Below, piece by piece: positions 33,612-42,897 of a DNA stretch of 47,125 bases (position 1 is its first letter; the number at the start of each line of letters is the position of its first letter). A program made the position numbers and the translations under genes. This DNA is from Candidatus Methanoperedens nitratireducens (GTDB lineage: Archaea; Halobacteriota; Methanosarcinia; Methanosarcinales; Methanoperedenaceae). The stretch spans positions 189,816-236,940 of the forward strand of contig NZ_JMIY01000007.1 in assembly GCF_000685155.1 (NCBI RefSeq), written 5' to 3'. The notes beneath the pieces are model-generated. The model did not search any database, was not told where the DNA came from, and saw only the letters and a list, made by a program, of their open reading frames with translations.

Positions 33612-34027
33612 TTGTCAGAAAAAAATAGTTTGATCGAAAAAGTCGTGGACAATGCCATATCCGCTCAGAATGCAGCAGTATAGGCAATAAAGACCCACAG
33701 ATACGAGCATTTCCTGCTTGAGCACTCACGTCCCTATGTGAACGTCATCAAAGGCTTTGAGTGTTCATTGGAGCAATCAAAAGAAGCTATGGACTTATAC
33801 CAGAAAAGCCTGCTGCTCCATTATGATATCCTCGCCTCCCTCACAAAAACCATAACACCTCTGGACACTGCCTTTCTTGAGTGACAGCAGACGCCCGTCA
33901 CTCTTGAGATAATGTATGTATTCGACCCCTTGCGCCCGTGGAGATGTGCAAGAACTGCGCCACCTCAAGATACTTACCAGCGAAATGTGATTACTGCGTA
34001 TCTCCCGGATTGAACAGCACGCTCTGA
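33612..34027 (+). pseudogene. Broken gene for a helical protein with a C-terminal zinc ribbon
   Basis: From a TTG at 33612, preceded by GAGGT, the frame reads SEKNSLIEKVVDNAISAQNA and is broken by TAG at 33681-33683. It resumes with RYEHFLLEHSRPYVNVIKGF and is broken again by TGA at 33882-33884. After a +2 shift near 33930 it ends with a zinc ribbon, CKNCATSRYLPAKCDYC, and a stop at 34027. Three lesions in 416 bp mark a pseudogene. The family is not recognised. It is convergent with the Vms1-like gene. Confidence 0.6.
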
Positions 34028-34031
34028 TCAG

Positions 34032-34973
34032 TCACAACCCATACATCCTCACTGACATGATCTCTTTTAGCAGTTTCTCAGGCTGGTAATCCATTAGTTG
34101 ATTATTTATTATCAAAGGATAGTCGTATCCTTCCAGGATCATTCTTATTAATTTGCCCTCCCCGCCCGCAATAACATACTGTATATCCTTATGCTTCTCA
34201 ATTATCGTGCCAAGCGCTGCCCTTACCTTATCTGCATGGTGCCTGATATCCTCCTCGACCAGGCTCTGGAAGCGCTTCTGGCTCCAGCCCCCTTTTGAGT
34301 GTTTCCCCATCACACTGCTTCGTACTATATCATGCTCCACGAAAGTGTCCTGCTCCAGTATCCCTATAAATGTCTCACCTGCATGGGCATTGATCACCAG
34401 TACTTTATCGCTTATGAGGCTGTTTTTTAATGGTTCTATATTAAAGCGCCGATCAAGTGAGTACTCTGAGTGCGATACAGGAAAAACAGGGATAACCACT
34501 AATTTTACAATCCCGATTGTATCATAAAAAATAACCTTGCCTGTTTGCGAGTCTATTTTCTCGATAAGATACAGCGCAGAGCTTTCGATCTGGTCCTCTA
34601 TATCAGATATAATATTCTTAAGAATATCATCCCTTGCAAGATAAATAGTTATCAGAGTGGAAGTTTTCGATTGTAACGATTCAAGTAAAAAAAGAACATT
34701 CTCAAGTTTATTCCTGGATAAACTCTCAGAAAAATGGAAATTCAATTCACCGGATGATTCTTCTTTAAGTCTCTGTACCTCGTTCTCAAGCGAAGAGATT
34801 CTCTGCCTTGCCTCATTTAACTCACGGTCAACTTCCTGTTTGGTTGCTATTGTTCTCTTTGTTTTTTCACTCTTTTTCTCAAGCTGGAGCAGAAGTTTTT
34901 TGTTCTCTTCTTCAAGCTGCGTTATTCTTGCCTGCAGGGATTCTATCTTATCCTTCTTAAATAAATCAAACAA
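34032..34973 (-). CDS. Vms1/ANKZF1-like eRF1-type peptidyl-tRNA hydrolase
   Basis: 313 residues. A coiled coil covers about 8-75, followed by an eRF1-like domain. The loop GKHSKGGWSQKRFQ (Gln232) matches the catalytic Gln-bearing loop of Vms1 and ANKZF1, with the basic GKHSKGG context. Vms1-type proteins release nascent chains from peptidyl-tRNA on split, stalled ribosomes; an archaeal homologue would do the same in ribosome quality control. It overlaps the Brix gene by 8 nt, so it is the last gene of the exosome superoperon and is probably translated with it. Confidence 0.78.
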   Translation of the reverse strand: MFDLFKKDKIESLQARITQLEEENKKLLLQLEKKSEKTKRTIATKQEVDRELNEARQRISSLENEVQRLKEESSGELNFHFSESLSRNKLENVLFLLESLQSKTSTLITIYLARDDILKNIISDIEDQIESSALYLIEKIDSQTGKVIFYDTIGIVKLVVIPVFPVSHSEYSLDRRFNIEPLKNSLISDKVLVINAHAGETFIGILEQDTFVEHDIVRSSVMGKHSKGGWSQKRFQSLVEEDIRHHADKVRAALGTIIEKHKDIQYVIAGGEGKLIRMILEGYDYPLIINNQLMDYQPEKLLKEIMSVRMYGL

Positions 34974-35394
34974 TTACCTCACCTCTTCTCTCCAGCACTT
35001 TTAATACGATATACGGTACGTCCCTGTCAAGAAATCCGATGCTGTCATCAACACGGATCACCCTCTCTGAGCTTCCCCCTATCCTGAGCCCTGTCACTTT
35101 ACTAAGAGCAAGAGCTAAAGGAGTATTCCCTTCAATTATCGGCTCCTGCCCGGGTTTTGTCTCTTTAAGTAAAGAGACATTAGCATGGATTGAGAGAATG
35201 CATCTGCCGTCTATAAAGAAATTGAAGCTCCACGGATTCCCTTTAGATTCCCCAATCAATAAAAAAGGCTCATCTGCAAATGCTGACAGGCTGCTCTTTC
35301 CACGGTTAATATATTCCCAGCCTGTAAACCTGCTCAAATGCCTGCAAAATGTACGGGTCTTTGAAGAGGGTTTACGTGCTGTGGTAATGATCAT
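34966..35394 (-). CDS. Archaeal Brix-domain (Imp4-like) ribosome biogenesis protein
   Basis: 142 residues, the usual length of the minimal archaeal Brix/Mil proteins. Diagnostic features are the N-terminal [21 protein letters not shown] and the central [17 protein letters not shown] segment. Brix proteins bind pre-rRNA during ribosomal subunit assembly. The start overlaps the rpoP stop (ATGA) and the stop region overlaps the Vms1-like start, indicating tight translational coupling inside the superoperon. Confidence 0.85.
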   Translation of the reverse strand: MIITTARKPSSKTRTFCRHLSRFTGWEYINRGKSSLSAFADEPFLLIGESKGNPWSFNFFIDGRCILSIHANVSLLKETKPGQEPIIEGNTPLALALSKVTGLRIGGSSERVIRVDDSIGFLDRDVPYIVLKVLERRGEVIV

Positions 35395-35528
35395 TCAGCT
35401 TTAACACGTTTTACAAGCACCGGCCTTTCCTTAACAAGGATACGGTGACCGCAATAGGGGCAGCGGATGCCGCTGTATTGATAATCGATCTCAACCGGCC
35501 GCTTGCATCGTGTACATTTATATACCAT
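35391..35528 (-). CDS. rpoP: DNA-directed RNA polymerase subunit P
   Basis: 45 residues. The zinc ribbon CTRC...CPYCGHR, with [12 protein letters not shown] at the start and [14 protein letters not shown] at the end, is that of the archaeal Rpb12/RpoP subunit. RpoP joins the Rpb3/Rpb11-like assembly platform of RNA polymerase. The stop overlaps the Brix start by ATGA, and the gene lies 24 bp after the L37Ae gene. Confidence 0.93.
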   Translation of the reverse strand: MVYKCTRCKRPVEIDYQYSGIRCPYCGHRILVKERPVLVKRVKAE

Positions 35529-35552
35529 AACCTGACCTTATATATTTAGTGC

Positions 35553-35837
35553 TCAGCTTACTCTGGATCTCTCAACCTGTACTGCTCTCATGACCGTCAG
35601 ATGAGCCGGAGTTTGAGGCACATATGAGCCGCCTGTAAACGTGGCTTCGCACTTGGTGCAGGTCCATATACCCGTGGCAGTTCTTCTAACTCTTTTAGCT
35701 CCACATCTTGAGCATGTGTATTCTGCATGCATCTTCTCCTCGATATCAGCCACGAGTTTTCTGCTCTTTGTACCGTACCTGACGCCGAATCTGCCAGCAG
35801 ATCTTGTTTTTCTTCCTTTTGCCTTAGTTTTTGCCAT
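35553..35837 (-). CDS. Large ribosomal subunit protein eL43 (L37Ae)
   Basis: 94 residues, the family length. The C4-type zinc finger CSRCGAKRVRRTATGIWTCTKCE is at about 39-61. The basic N-terminus (KTKAKGRKTRSAGRFG) binds 23S rRNA. The gene lies 2 bp downstream of rrp42, its usual place in the archaeal exosome superoperon. Confidence 0.95.
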   Translation of the reverse strand: MAKTKAKGRKTRSAGRFGVRYGTKSRKLVADIEEKMHAEYTCSRCGAKRVRRTATGIWTCTKCEATFTGGSYVPQTPAHLTVMRAVQVERSRVS

Positions 35838-35839
35838 AA

Positions 35840-36628
35840 TTATATCACCAGAAATTTCTCTCTTATTTCTTTTGCCTTATCAATTGCAATATCCACTATA
35901 TAAGATATCTGTTCAGTAGTAAGTGGGTGCACACCGCTTTTCTGCATGGCTGATATTGCTCCTTCCTGATTGGATGTAACAGTCAGCTTGGTTCCGGCTA
36001 TACTCTCTTCATCCAGTGATGGATCAAGCATTATTGTACCGCCTATATCAACCGCAGTTATAGATACAGGCACATCCCTCATCGGCACATCCATATCCTC
36101 CTCACCAATGTTAAAGCGCTTGGCAGGTACTTTAGCTGTCAGAAGTGAAGCTATAGCTCCAAGCGCTGCAGCATCCATTATATTTCCACCATCATCAAGA
36201 ACATGCACATCTATGAACACCATCCATACTTTTTCACCCGGTGTTATACACAGCTTTGAGAGGTCAATGGCTCCTGATTCACGAACACCCCTGTCAACCA
36301 CCCTTGCAAGCTCAATAGCGTCCTCCCTTGGAGGCCCTGCTTCAAATACCGGTGATGCCAGCGGGATAAGTTCAAGGTTGGTAATGATTACACCCTGATC
36401 CGGCGTATCAGGAAACGGTGCCCCTGGCTGGATTTTTACACCAACAACTAGAAGTGTGTCCCCCAGTTGCACGCGCGCAGATCCCTCTGCTCTTTCGATA
36501 ACATTCGTATCGATTGTTATTTCCCTGTACTGGTCAAATGCCCGTCCATCCTCTCGCTCTCCTTTAACCATAAGATTATAGATATAATCCTTGCGGAGTT
36601 CTGTCATTACCTCGTCACTCAATGACAT
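35840..36628 (-). CDS. rrp42: Exosome complex subunit Rrp42
   Basis: 262 residues from the ATG at 36628 ([19 protein letters not shown]). The open frame continues upstream, but that part overlaps rrp41 in another frame. It has the RNase PH fold and is the non-catalytic partner: it lacks the phosphate-binding residues of Rrp41 and binds RNA in the ring. Motifs are [37 protein letters not shown] and [10 protein letters not shown]. It overlaps rrp41 by 14 nt. The two form the hexameric exosome core. Confidence 0.93.
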   Translation of the reverse strand: MSLSDEVMTELRKDYIYNLMVKGEREDGRAFDQYREITIDTNVIERAEGSARVQLGDTLLVVGVKIQPGAPFPDTPDQGVIITNLELIPLASPVFEAGPPREDAIELARVVDRGVRESGAIDLSKLCITPGEKVWMVFIDVHVLDDGGNIMDAAALGAIASLLTAKVPAKRFNIGEEDMDVPMRDVPVSITAVDIGGTIMLDPSLDEESIAGTKLTVTSNQEGAISAMQKSGVHPLTTEQISYIVDIAIDKAKEIREKFLVI

Positions 36629-37349
36629 CACCCCCCTCCATCTGCGAGGAGTACTTCTCAACAAGGGCAGCCCTCTGAAGTTCATAGATTGTCGTACATG
36701 CTCCCTTGGCCATCTCAAGGGCTTCCCTGAATTCATCCCTGGTGAGATGACCATCCATCTGCAGAAGTGTAATATTTCCATCAGGTGTCATTGCAACAGG
36801 CATATCTGCCTGGCCATAGTTATCCTCATCTTTATTTAGATCAAGAACCAGTGTATCATCTACTTTACCGACAGCGCATGATGAAACAAGGCTTTTCATC
36901 GGTATGCCTGCATCAGCCAGGGCTATGGAAGCTGCATTTATCCCTGCTGTCCTGGTACCTGCATCAGCCTGAAGCACCTCTACAAAAATATCGATAGCCG
37001 AGCGGGGAAAATATTCCTCGAATATAACTGGTTCCAGAGCCTCACGACTTACCTTTGATACCTCAATACTTCTTCTATCAGGTCCAGGGCGTTTACGTTC
37101 CTCAACAGAGAATGATGCCATGCTGTATCTGTACCGTACCACTGCACTGGTTGATTTCGCCATATGCCGCGGGTGCACTTCCCTCGGACCATAAACAGCG
37201 GCCATCACCTTATTTCCACCAAGTTCAAGGTAACATGAGCCATCTGCCCTGTTTAAAGCACCCACTTTGATTTTGATGGGTCTTAACTCATCAGGTCTTC
37301 TGCCATCAAGGCGAATGTCACCTTCAATTAATTTTTCCGGTCTATTCAT
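36615..37349 (-). CDS. rrp41: Exosome complex catalytic subunit Rrp41
   Basis: 244 residues with the RNase PH fold. The catalytic signatures are [37 protein letters not shown], the [18 protein letters not shown] phosphate/substrate loop and the acidic [19 protein letters not shown] segment. It degrades RNA 3' to 5' by phosphorolysis as part of the Rrp41-Rrp42 hexamer. Its 3' end overlaps rrp42 by 14 nt. Confidence 0.95.
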   Translation of the reverse strand: MNRPEKLIEGDIRLDGRRPDELRPIKIKVGALNRADGSCYLELGGNKVMAAVYGPREVHPRHMAKSTSAVVRYRYSMASFSVEERKRPGPDRRSIEVSKVSREALEPVIFEEYFPRSAIDIFVEVLQADAGTRTAGINAASIALADAGIPMKSLVSSCAVGKVDDTLVLDLNKDEDNYGQADMPVAMTPDGNITLLQMDGHLTRDEFREALEMAKGACTTIYELQRAALVEKYSSQMEGGDVIE

Positions 37350-37401
37350 AAAAATTCCTCTTCTCTTCCTTTATCTTTATGCTCTAATAAAAAGATAACA
37401 A

Positions 37402-38199
37402 TTAATCATTCCCAAGGAGTTCGTCAAGGATTCCTCCTGATTTTCTCTCCTCAGCTTTTTCCCCCTCTACTGGCTGAGGCCCTTCTCTCTCTTCTATCTT
37501 CTCTTCTTCCCCTTTCGTTTCTCTCTCTGGTTCTTTTTCTCCCTCGCCTTTTTCTTCCTTTAAGAACCTGGTTATTCTATCAGTCAGGCCTGATATATGT
37601 GTCTCCCTTTCGATCTTGAGAATAGCCCTGGCTGCCAGGTCCATGCCTTTATCCTTTCCTGTTATCCAGATCCTGCCATTCTGCCCGATAAAGATACTGC
37701 AGCCAGTCTCGTTTTTCAGCATCGCTATCATAGAACCGCCACGGCCTATAAACCTTGGAACTTTAGAAGGTGTTACCTCGATGACACGCCCTTCTTTTAT
37801 AGGTCTTAGCCTCTGGTCACTCAGGGTGAGTTCCACCTTCATATTCGCGTCAACATCCTTAACAAGGGTCAGGATAGAATCGCCGATATTGAGGTATCTG
37901 GGCATGTCCTGACTCTCGATCCTTTTAGGATATTCTGATATATGCAGCAGTCCCTCATAAGGCGACCTGATATCTACGATCCAGTTAGAAAAAGTGATCT
38001 CTTTTATAACACCGACTATCAGGTCGCCCGGTTTTGGTATATATTTACCGGATAGTGGAGCGACCCGGATACGGTTTTTAAATGATGCTATACCGAATAC
38101 GGATGAGAATACCTTCCCGTTCTCAACATACGTGCCCTCATCTGCCAGTTTTGCATCATCGGACAGAAAATCACCTGGAATAACTAATGTTTTATCCAT
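37402..38199 (-). CDS. rrp4: Exosome RNA-binding cap subunit Rrp4
   Basis: 265 residues. An N-terminal Rrp4 domain is followed by an S1 domain (about 60-130) and a KH domain (VPRFIGRGGSMIAMLKNETGC, about 148-215). The cap subunit guides RNA into the exosome pore. After residue 215 there is a long charged Glu/Lys-rich tail (EEKGEGEKEPERE) that most Rrp4 proteins lack or have shorter; it is probably disordered. It lies 52 bp before rrp41. Confidence 0.93.
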   Translation of the reverse strand: MDKTLVIPGDFLSDDAKLADEGTYVENGKVFSSVFGIASFKNRIRVAPLSGKYIPKPGDLIVGVIKEITFSNWIVDIRSPYEGLLHISEYPKRIESQDMPRYLNIGDSILTLVKDVDANMKVELTLSDQRLRPIKEGRVIEVTPSKVPRFIGRGGSMIAMLKNETGCSIFIGQNGRIWITGKDKGMDLAARAILKIERETHISGLTDRITRFLKEEKGEGEKEPERETKGEEEKIEEREGPQPVEGEKAEERKSGGILDELLGND

Positions 38200-38203
38200 T
38201 TTA

Positions 38204-38899
38204 TCACTTTAAGAACTTTGTTTCTGCAGAGCCTTTTGTGAGCTGATTTAATAGACTGTATAGCTCATCCTGCATCCCTGCGGGTATTGAAATAACCCCT
38301 ATCCATGAGCCATCGTTCTGCCATTCCTGCTTTATCAGGTTCCCGAACTTTGCAACACTGCCGTATGCTTTTGCGGAATATTCAGGCGGAAGCTTGATTG
38401 CGATCTTTACCTCCTCAAAGCGTATCGGGATAATCGGCCTTATTGCCTTCATTGTGATATTAACCAGCTCATCCACGCTCTTCATGGGATCGATATGAAT
38501 ACCAGCCTCGTTCATTGCTGCTTCTATTCTGGCAGGAGGATGCGGAGCTTTTGTCTGAGGATTTATGGCATTCTGGGCAATAACCGTGATTACCTGCTTC
38601 TTCTTATCCTCCTGTATTTTCTTTTTCTGCTCTGTAGTAAGTTGAAGATCACCTTCACGGATGATCTTTTCTGCAATCTTAATTGCATCTGTAGTTCCGA
38701 ATGCATTGATGGTATCCTGCTCAGCCGGCCTATCCCCGCTCTTTGCATCAGAGAACACATCTTCAACTGCCAATATATTCTCAACTTTTACAGGGTCGCC
38801 TCTTCTAAGAGCCAGTGCTCCATCAGGATCTACAAAAACCTCAAACGTCTTGCCGTGGGTCTTAAGCCGTGCGATTATGGACTCATCGAGGGTGACCAT
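38204..38899 (-). CDS. SBDS/Sdo1 ribosome maturation protein
   Basis: 231 residues, three-domain SBDS layout: FYSH domain 1-90 (LKTHGKTFEVFVDPDGAL), a helical middle domain with HPPARIEAAMNEAGIHIDP at about 118-150, and a ferredoxin-like C-terminus. SBDS releases the anti-association factor aIF6 from new large subunits, with EF-2. It is translated 4 bp before rrp4 and 6 bp after psmA, in the standard superoperon order. Confidence 0.94.
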   Translation of the reverse strand: MVTLDESIIARLKTHGKTFEVFVDPDGALALRRGDPVKVENILAVEDVFSDAKSGDRPAEQDTINAFGTTDAIKIAEKIIREGDLQLTTEQKKKIQEDKKKQVITVIAQNAINPQTKAPHPPARIEAAMNEAGIHIDPMKSVDELVNITMKAIRPIIPIRFEEVKIAIKLPPEYSAKAYGSVAKFGNLIKQEWQNDGSWIGVISIPAGMQDELYSLLNQLTKGSAETKFLK

Positions 38900-38905
38900 A
38901 CCGAT

Positions 38906-39679
38906 TCACTCTTCTTTTTTCTTCTCCTTCCCTTTTCCCTTTGCTTCTGAGGCATGCATCTTTATAACCCTATCAACATATTTCTCGACTTCATCATTTT
39001 CGAGTTTTCTGAATTTTTTGGTCGCAAGATCGATCACTCCGATCTCGATGGTTGAAGCATTGAATACACCCTCTGAGGTACTGTGAAGGGCATCAAGTCC
39101 GAGGATAATAGCATCTTCTAATTTAATATCATCAGTATATTTTTTCTCGAAGACTTCCATCGTTTCTGTCCTTCCTGAGCCTATACCTGTGGCTTTGTAC
39201 TCAAGTAATGCTCCACTTGGGTCGGTCTCAAACAGCCGCGCCCTGCTGTCATCAACCCCTGCTATAAGAAGCGCGGTTCCGAACGGTCTTACGCCGCCGT
39301 ACTGTGTATATGTCTGTTTAAAGTCGCATATTTTCTTGGACAGTACCTCGACACCTATTGGCTCATCATATGTAACCTTGTTAATCTGGGCTTCAACACG
39401 GGCACGGTCGATCAGCGCCCTTGCATCAGCGACTAACCCCGATGTTGCTGCCCCTATATGGTCATCTATCTGGAATATCTTCTCTATAGATTCTGCTTCA
39501 AGGAGTTTGCTTGTAACCCGCTTGTCCACTAATAGAGCCACTCCATCTGTTGCTTTCACTCCTACTGCTGTTGTTCCCCGTTTTACTGCCTCTCGTGCAT
39601 ACTCTACCTGAAACAACCTTCCATCAGGGCTGAATACTGTTATCGCCCTGTCATATCCCATCTGTGGTGCCATTTGCAT
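38906..39679 (-). CDS. psmA: 20S proteasome alpha subunit
   Basis: 257 residues. The alpha-subunit signature [25 protein letters not shown] is at about 8-32, with [11 protein letters not shown] as the gate region. The core fold and [11 protein letters not shown] are clear. Alpha rings form the entry gate and bind activators such as PAN. The Lys/Glu-rich C-terminal tail is somewhat long. AGGAGATG lies before the start, and a TATA-like AAATATATAG at about 39713-39722 may give it its own promoter. Confidence 0.95.
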   Translation of the reverse strand: MQMAPQMGYDRAITVFSPDGRLFQVEYAREAVKRGTTAVGVKATDGVALLVDKRVTSKLLEAESIEKIFQIDDHIGAATSGLVADARALIDRARVEAQINKVTYDEPIGVEVLSKKICDFKQTYTQYGGVRPFGTALLIAGVDDSRARLFETDPSGALLEYKATGIGSGRTETMEVFEKKYTDDIKLEDAIILGLDALHSTSEGVFNASTIEIGVIDLATKKFRKLENDEVEKYVDRVIKMHASEAKGKGKEKKKEE

Positions 39680-39797
39680 TATATCATCTCCTGGATATCA
39701 AAAATGTAATTCCTATATATTTGTGTTCTAACAATTTTTATTCTCACATTAAGAGGGTCTCTGGGAATATATCAATTTCGTTTTTATATGATTGATT

Positions 39798-40199
39798 TTA
39801 CTCCGCCAATATGCTGTTCATGTTTGTTAATTCTCTACTCTCTTCTCTCTTTCGAGACTCTTTATTGAGCAGCTTCTGTATAAACTTTTCCATTGCTCCT
39901 TTAATAGTGCCTGATATCCCGAGCACCAGAATTGAGACCCGGATCCCTCTAATTTTAGTTATGCAGGCAAGCGCTGCTCTTGTTTCCATAGTTTTCTCCT
40001 TTGCGCAGCGAATAATCCCGTATCTCCCATCGTAGGATAGAAGCCCTGCATTGATCTCGCTGCCCCCCGTATCGCCAAAGAGCGAGCATATCGAGTCCAT
40101 GATCTCCCTTGATAGCTCAGACCTGGTTATTGTTTTCTCAGATGTAACCTCAAATGCGATGTATCGTTTTTTTTCTCGTAAGGTGGGAAGAGAACTCAT
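39798..40199 (-). CDS. rnp2: Ribonuclease P protein component 2 (Pop5)
   Basis: 133 residues with the Pop5 signature: LREKKRYIAFEV at the N-terminus, LFGDTGGSEINAGLLSYD, and GIIRCAKEKTMETRAALACI. It binds the RNase P RNA catalytic domain together with Rpp30 to process tRNA 5' ends. The start overlaps the rpp30 stop (ATGA). Confidence 0.92.
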   Translation of the reverse strand: MSSLPTLREKKRYIAFEVTSEKTITRSELSREIMDSICSLFGDTGGSEINAGLLSYDGRYGIIRCAKEKTMETRAALACITKIRGIRVSILVLGISGTIKGAMEKFIQKLLNKESRKREESRELTNMNSILAE

Positions 40200-40870
40200 A
40201 CTATCTCAATGCCCTCCTGTATATACTCAGGGCTTTTTCGTCCCAGAATCCAGAGAGGAACTGCGCTCATGGCCTCAGCAGCCTCTTTTTCGGTCATACC
40301 AAAGAGGCTTGCAAGCGCTGCCATCTCTCTTGGTGAGCGAAGGTCGTAATGTGAATAAGGACTACCCGTCAGGATCATCTTTAAATCATACTTTCGTGCA
40401 TACTTCAGGTTTGTTCTCATTATCCTCAACTCCCTGATACGTGCTTCTCCTCTCATGTGAATAATAGAGCCTGTGTTAAAACCAATGACTATAGAGTTAT
40501 CACCTGCCATTCTTGCAATGATATGATTGAATCTCACTGGTTGCAAAAGGATATCAAGCCCTGCTGTTTCTACAGCCGCCCGATTGATCTCCTCGTTCTC
40601 ACCTTTAACGATCAATATATCTTTGCTCCCTCTGTATTTTTTAATCTCATCCCTGAGTCTTGAGGGTTTGGATGATATCTCAACTGCACCATATATTGAA
40701 AAATCCTCTGGTATATTGCCCATATCCAGTTCATCTATCTTTGAGTTGGCTATGGCGATCCCGGAATACCCATATCTTTTCGCCTGTAATGCAAATCTGG
40801 TGATTGAATCAGGGCTTTCGGAAACCAGATGGACATCAAAATCATAGAACCTGGTATCAAACAGTGACAT
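40196..40870 (-). CDS. rnp3: Ribonuclease P protein component 3 (Rpp30)
   Basis: 224 residues, a TIM-barrel/PHP-like fold. Indicative segments are DFDVHLVSESPDSITRFALQAKRYGYSGIAIAN, VRFNHIIARMAGDNSIVIGFNTG and MILTGSPYSHYDLRSPREMAALA. It pairs with Pop5 in archaeal RNase P. It is the first gene of the minus-strand superoperon in this window and is divergent from the thermosome gene; its promoter must lie in 40871-41030. Confidence 0.92.
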   Translation of the reverse strand: MSLFDTRFYDFDVHLVSESPDSITRFALQAKRYGYSGIAIANSKIDELDMGNIPEDFSIYGAVEISSKPSRLRDEIKKYRGSKDILIVKGENEEINRAAVETAGLDILLQPVRFNHIIARMAGDNSIVIGFNTGSIIHMRGEARIRELRIMRTNLKYARKYDLKMILTGSPYSHYDLRSPREMAALASLFGMTEKEAAEAMSAVPLWILGRKSPEYIQEGIEIV

Positions 40871-41030
40871 TCTCTGGCTTAATTGTTGAGGTATATTTTA
40901 TAGGTATTGTCGTACTGCTTTTATAGTCTTATTTTTTGTTAGTATGTTATACCGTTCCACCAGATATTAATATGTTTTAAAAACATATATTTTGTGCTTA
41001 CCCTGAGACCACCCGCCAATTCACCCGTCC

Positions 41031-41046
41031 CGAAATTTTTATATAG
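41031..41046 (+). promoter_or_regulatory. Thermosome promoter (BRE/TATA)
   Basis: CGAAATTTTTATATAG is a strong BRE-TATA match 100 bp before the ATG. Transcription should start near 41068-41071. A GTACAA / TTGTAC dyad at 41071-41091 lies at the expected start, so a stress regulator could bind there. This is inferred. Confidence 0.6.
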
Positions 41047-41070
41047 AATTACAAACAATGAGAACTCCTC

Positions 41071-41091
41071 GTACAAGCCTGGAGTTTGTAC
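41071..41091. promoter_or_regulatory. Dyad at the thermosome transcription start
   Basis: GTACAA (41071-41076) and TTGTAC (41086-41091) are perfect 6-bp arms with a 9-nt spacer. The position right at the predicted start is where archaeal repressors such as heat-shock regulators act. Confidence 0.35.
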
Positions 41092-41145
41092 ATACTATTA
41101 AAAATCAGATAAAATCAAACAATAAGATTTTAACGGAGGTTATTT

Positions 41146-42807
41146 ATGGCAGGACAATTAGCAGGACAGCCTATCCTGATTTTAAGAGAAGGCAGTCAGA
41201 GAACAAGAGGTAGAGAAGCACAGAGCAACAATATCATGGCTGCAAAAGCAGTCGCGGCCGCAGTAAGAACAACCCTTGGACCAAGAGGCATGGACAAGAT
41301 GCTTGTAGATTCACTCGGGGACATCGTAATCACAAACGACGGTGCCACCATTCTTAAGGAAATGGACATCGAGCACCCTGCAGCCAAGATGATAGTCGAG
41401 GTCTCAAAGACCCAGGACGACGAGGTCGGGGACGGAACAACAACAGCAGCAGTTCTTGCAGGTGAACTCCTCAAGAACGCAGAGGAACTTCTGGACCAGA
41501 ACGTGCATCCAACCGTAATCGCAAACGGATACAGGCTTGCATCAATAAAAGCAAAAGAGATCCTTGCGACCCTTGCAATGGACGTGCGCCCGGATAACAG
41601 GGATTTACTGGTTAAAATAGCCTCAACTGCAATAACAGGAAAAGGAGCTGAGTCATCCAAAGAGGCTTTTGCCAGCCTTGCTGTGAGTGCAGTACTGGCC
41701 GTCGTAAATACCGAGAACGGTAAGAACACTGTTGATGTTGATGACATCAAAGTCGAGAAGAAAGTGGGCGGAAGCGTGGAAGGATCACAATTGATAGAAG
41801 GCATGGTAATAGATAAAGAGCGGGTTCATACAAACATGCCAAAGAGAGTAAAGGACGCAAAGATCCTCCTTCTCAATGAAGCCCTTGAGATCAAAAAGAC
41901 AGAAGTGGATGCTGAGATATCAATAAAATCACCCGATCAGCTCCAGTTGTTCCTTGACCAGGAGGAGCAGATGCTGCACGACATGGTCAACAAGATCGTC
42001 GCAAGCGGTGCAAATATCGTGTTTGTGCAGAAAGGAATCGATGATATTGCACAGCACTACCTTGCAAAGGCAGGTATCTATGCTGCACGGCGTGTCAAGA
42101 AGAGCGATATGGAGAAGCTTGCACGCGCAACGGGTGCCAAGATACTCACAAGCCTGAAGGAGATCAATGAATCGGATCTCGGAAAGGCAGGACTGGTTGA
42201 GGAGAAAAAGATAGGCGAGGAGGCAATGACGTACGTCACAGAATGCCATAATCCCAAGGCGGTCTCGATCATCCTCCGCGGCGGAACTGAGCATGTGGTG
42301 GATGAGGCAGAGCGGGCACTGCATGATGCACTGCGTGTCGTCGGGGTTACGATAGAGGATGGAAAGCTTGTTGCAGGTGGAGGTTCGCCTGAGATCGAAC
42401 TGGCACTGAGATTGAGGGAGTATTCAGCAACGTTGACAGGCAGGGAGCAGCTTGCAGTGGGCAAGTTCGCTGAGGCGCTTGAGATCATACCGAGATCTCT
42501 TGCTGAGAATGCAGGTCTTGATACTATCAATATGCTTGTTGATATGAGAAGCCAGCATGAGAGAGGCAATAAGACGGCAGGGCTTAATGTGTTCAAAGGT
42601 CAGGTCGTGGACATGCTGGAGGAGGGCGTGGTTGAGCCTCTCAGGGTTAAGATGCAGGCAATAGATTCTGCTACTGAGGCAGCGACCATGATCCTGAGGA
42701 TCGATGATGTGCTATCAAGTAAGTCCGCACCTGGAGGAATGCCGCCAGGAGGACCGGGAGGCATGGGCGGAATGGGTGGAATGGGCGGAATGGAAGGAAT
42801 GGAATAA
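41146..42807 (+). CDS. Thermosome subunit (group II chaperonin)
   Basis: 553 residues. Signatures include [35 protein letters not shown], and the nucleotide motif at ITNDGATIL. The tail is the usual Gly-Met repeat ([12 protein letters not shown]). The chaperonin forms double rings that fold proteins in the cytoplasm with ATP. GGAGGT lies six bases before the ATG. The perfect hairpin after the stop separates it from the P-loop gene. Codon use is that of a highly expressed gene. Confidence 0.96.
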   Translation: MAGQLAGQPILILREGSQRTRGREAQSNNIMAAKAVAAAVRTTLGPRGMDKMLVDSLGDIVITNDGATILKEMDIEHPAAKMIVEVSKTQDDEVGDGTTTAAVLAGELLKNAEELLDQNVHPTVIANGYRLASIKAKEILATLAMDVRPDNRDLLVKIASTAITGKGAESSKEAFASLAVSAVLAVVNTENGKNTVDVDDIKVEKKVGGSVEGSQLIEGMVIDKERVHTNMPKRVKDAKILLLNEALEIKKTEVDAEISIKSPDQLQLFLDQEEQMLHDMVNKIVASGANIVFVQKGIDDIAQHYLAKAGIYAARRVKKSDMEKLARATGAKILTSLKEINESDLGKAGLVEEKKIGEEAMTYVTECHNPKAVSIILRGGTEHVVDEAERALHDALRVVGVTIEDGKLVAGGGSPEIELALRLREYSATLTGREQLAVGKFAEALEIIPRSLAENAGLDTINMLVDMRSQHERGNKTAGLNVFKGQVVDMLEEGVVEPLRVKMQAIDSATEAATMILRIDDVLSSKSAPGGMPPGGPGGMGGMGGMGGMEGME

Positions 42808-42850
42808 ACAGAAAATGGATAAAGCCTATAGTTGCGCCATTGAAAGGCCA

Positions 42851-42875
42851 CACGTATGCCCGGAGGGCATACGTG
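42851..42875 (+). terminator. Perfect 11-bp hairpin between thermosome and P-loop genes
   Basis: CACGTATGCCC (42851-42861) and GGGCATACGTG (42865-42875) pair perfectly around a 3-nt loop (GGA). No T-run follows. It lies 22 bp before the next start codon, so it may end the thermosome transcript, protect its 3' end or control translation of the P-loop gene. Confidence 0.5.
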
Positions 42876-42897
42876 GATTCTGCTCAGGGTTCTATTG

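Noticed and set aside
33681-33683. In-frame TAG read as pyrrolysine
   Set aside because: The same frame also has a TGA and a frameshift, and no pyrrolysine genes are in the window. A pseudogene is simpler.
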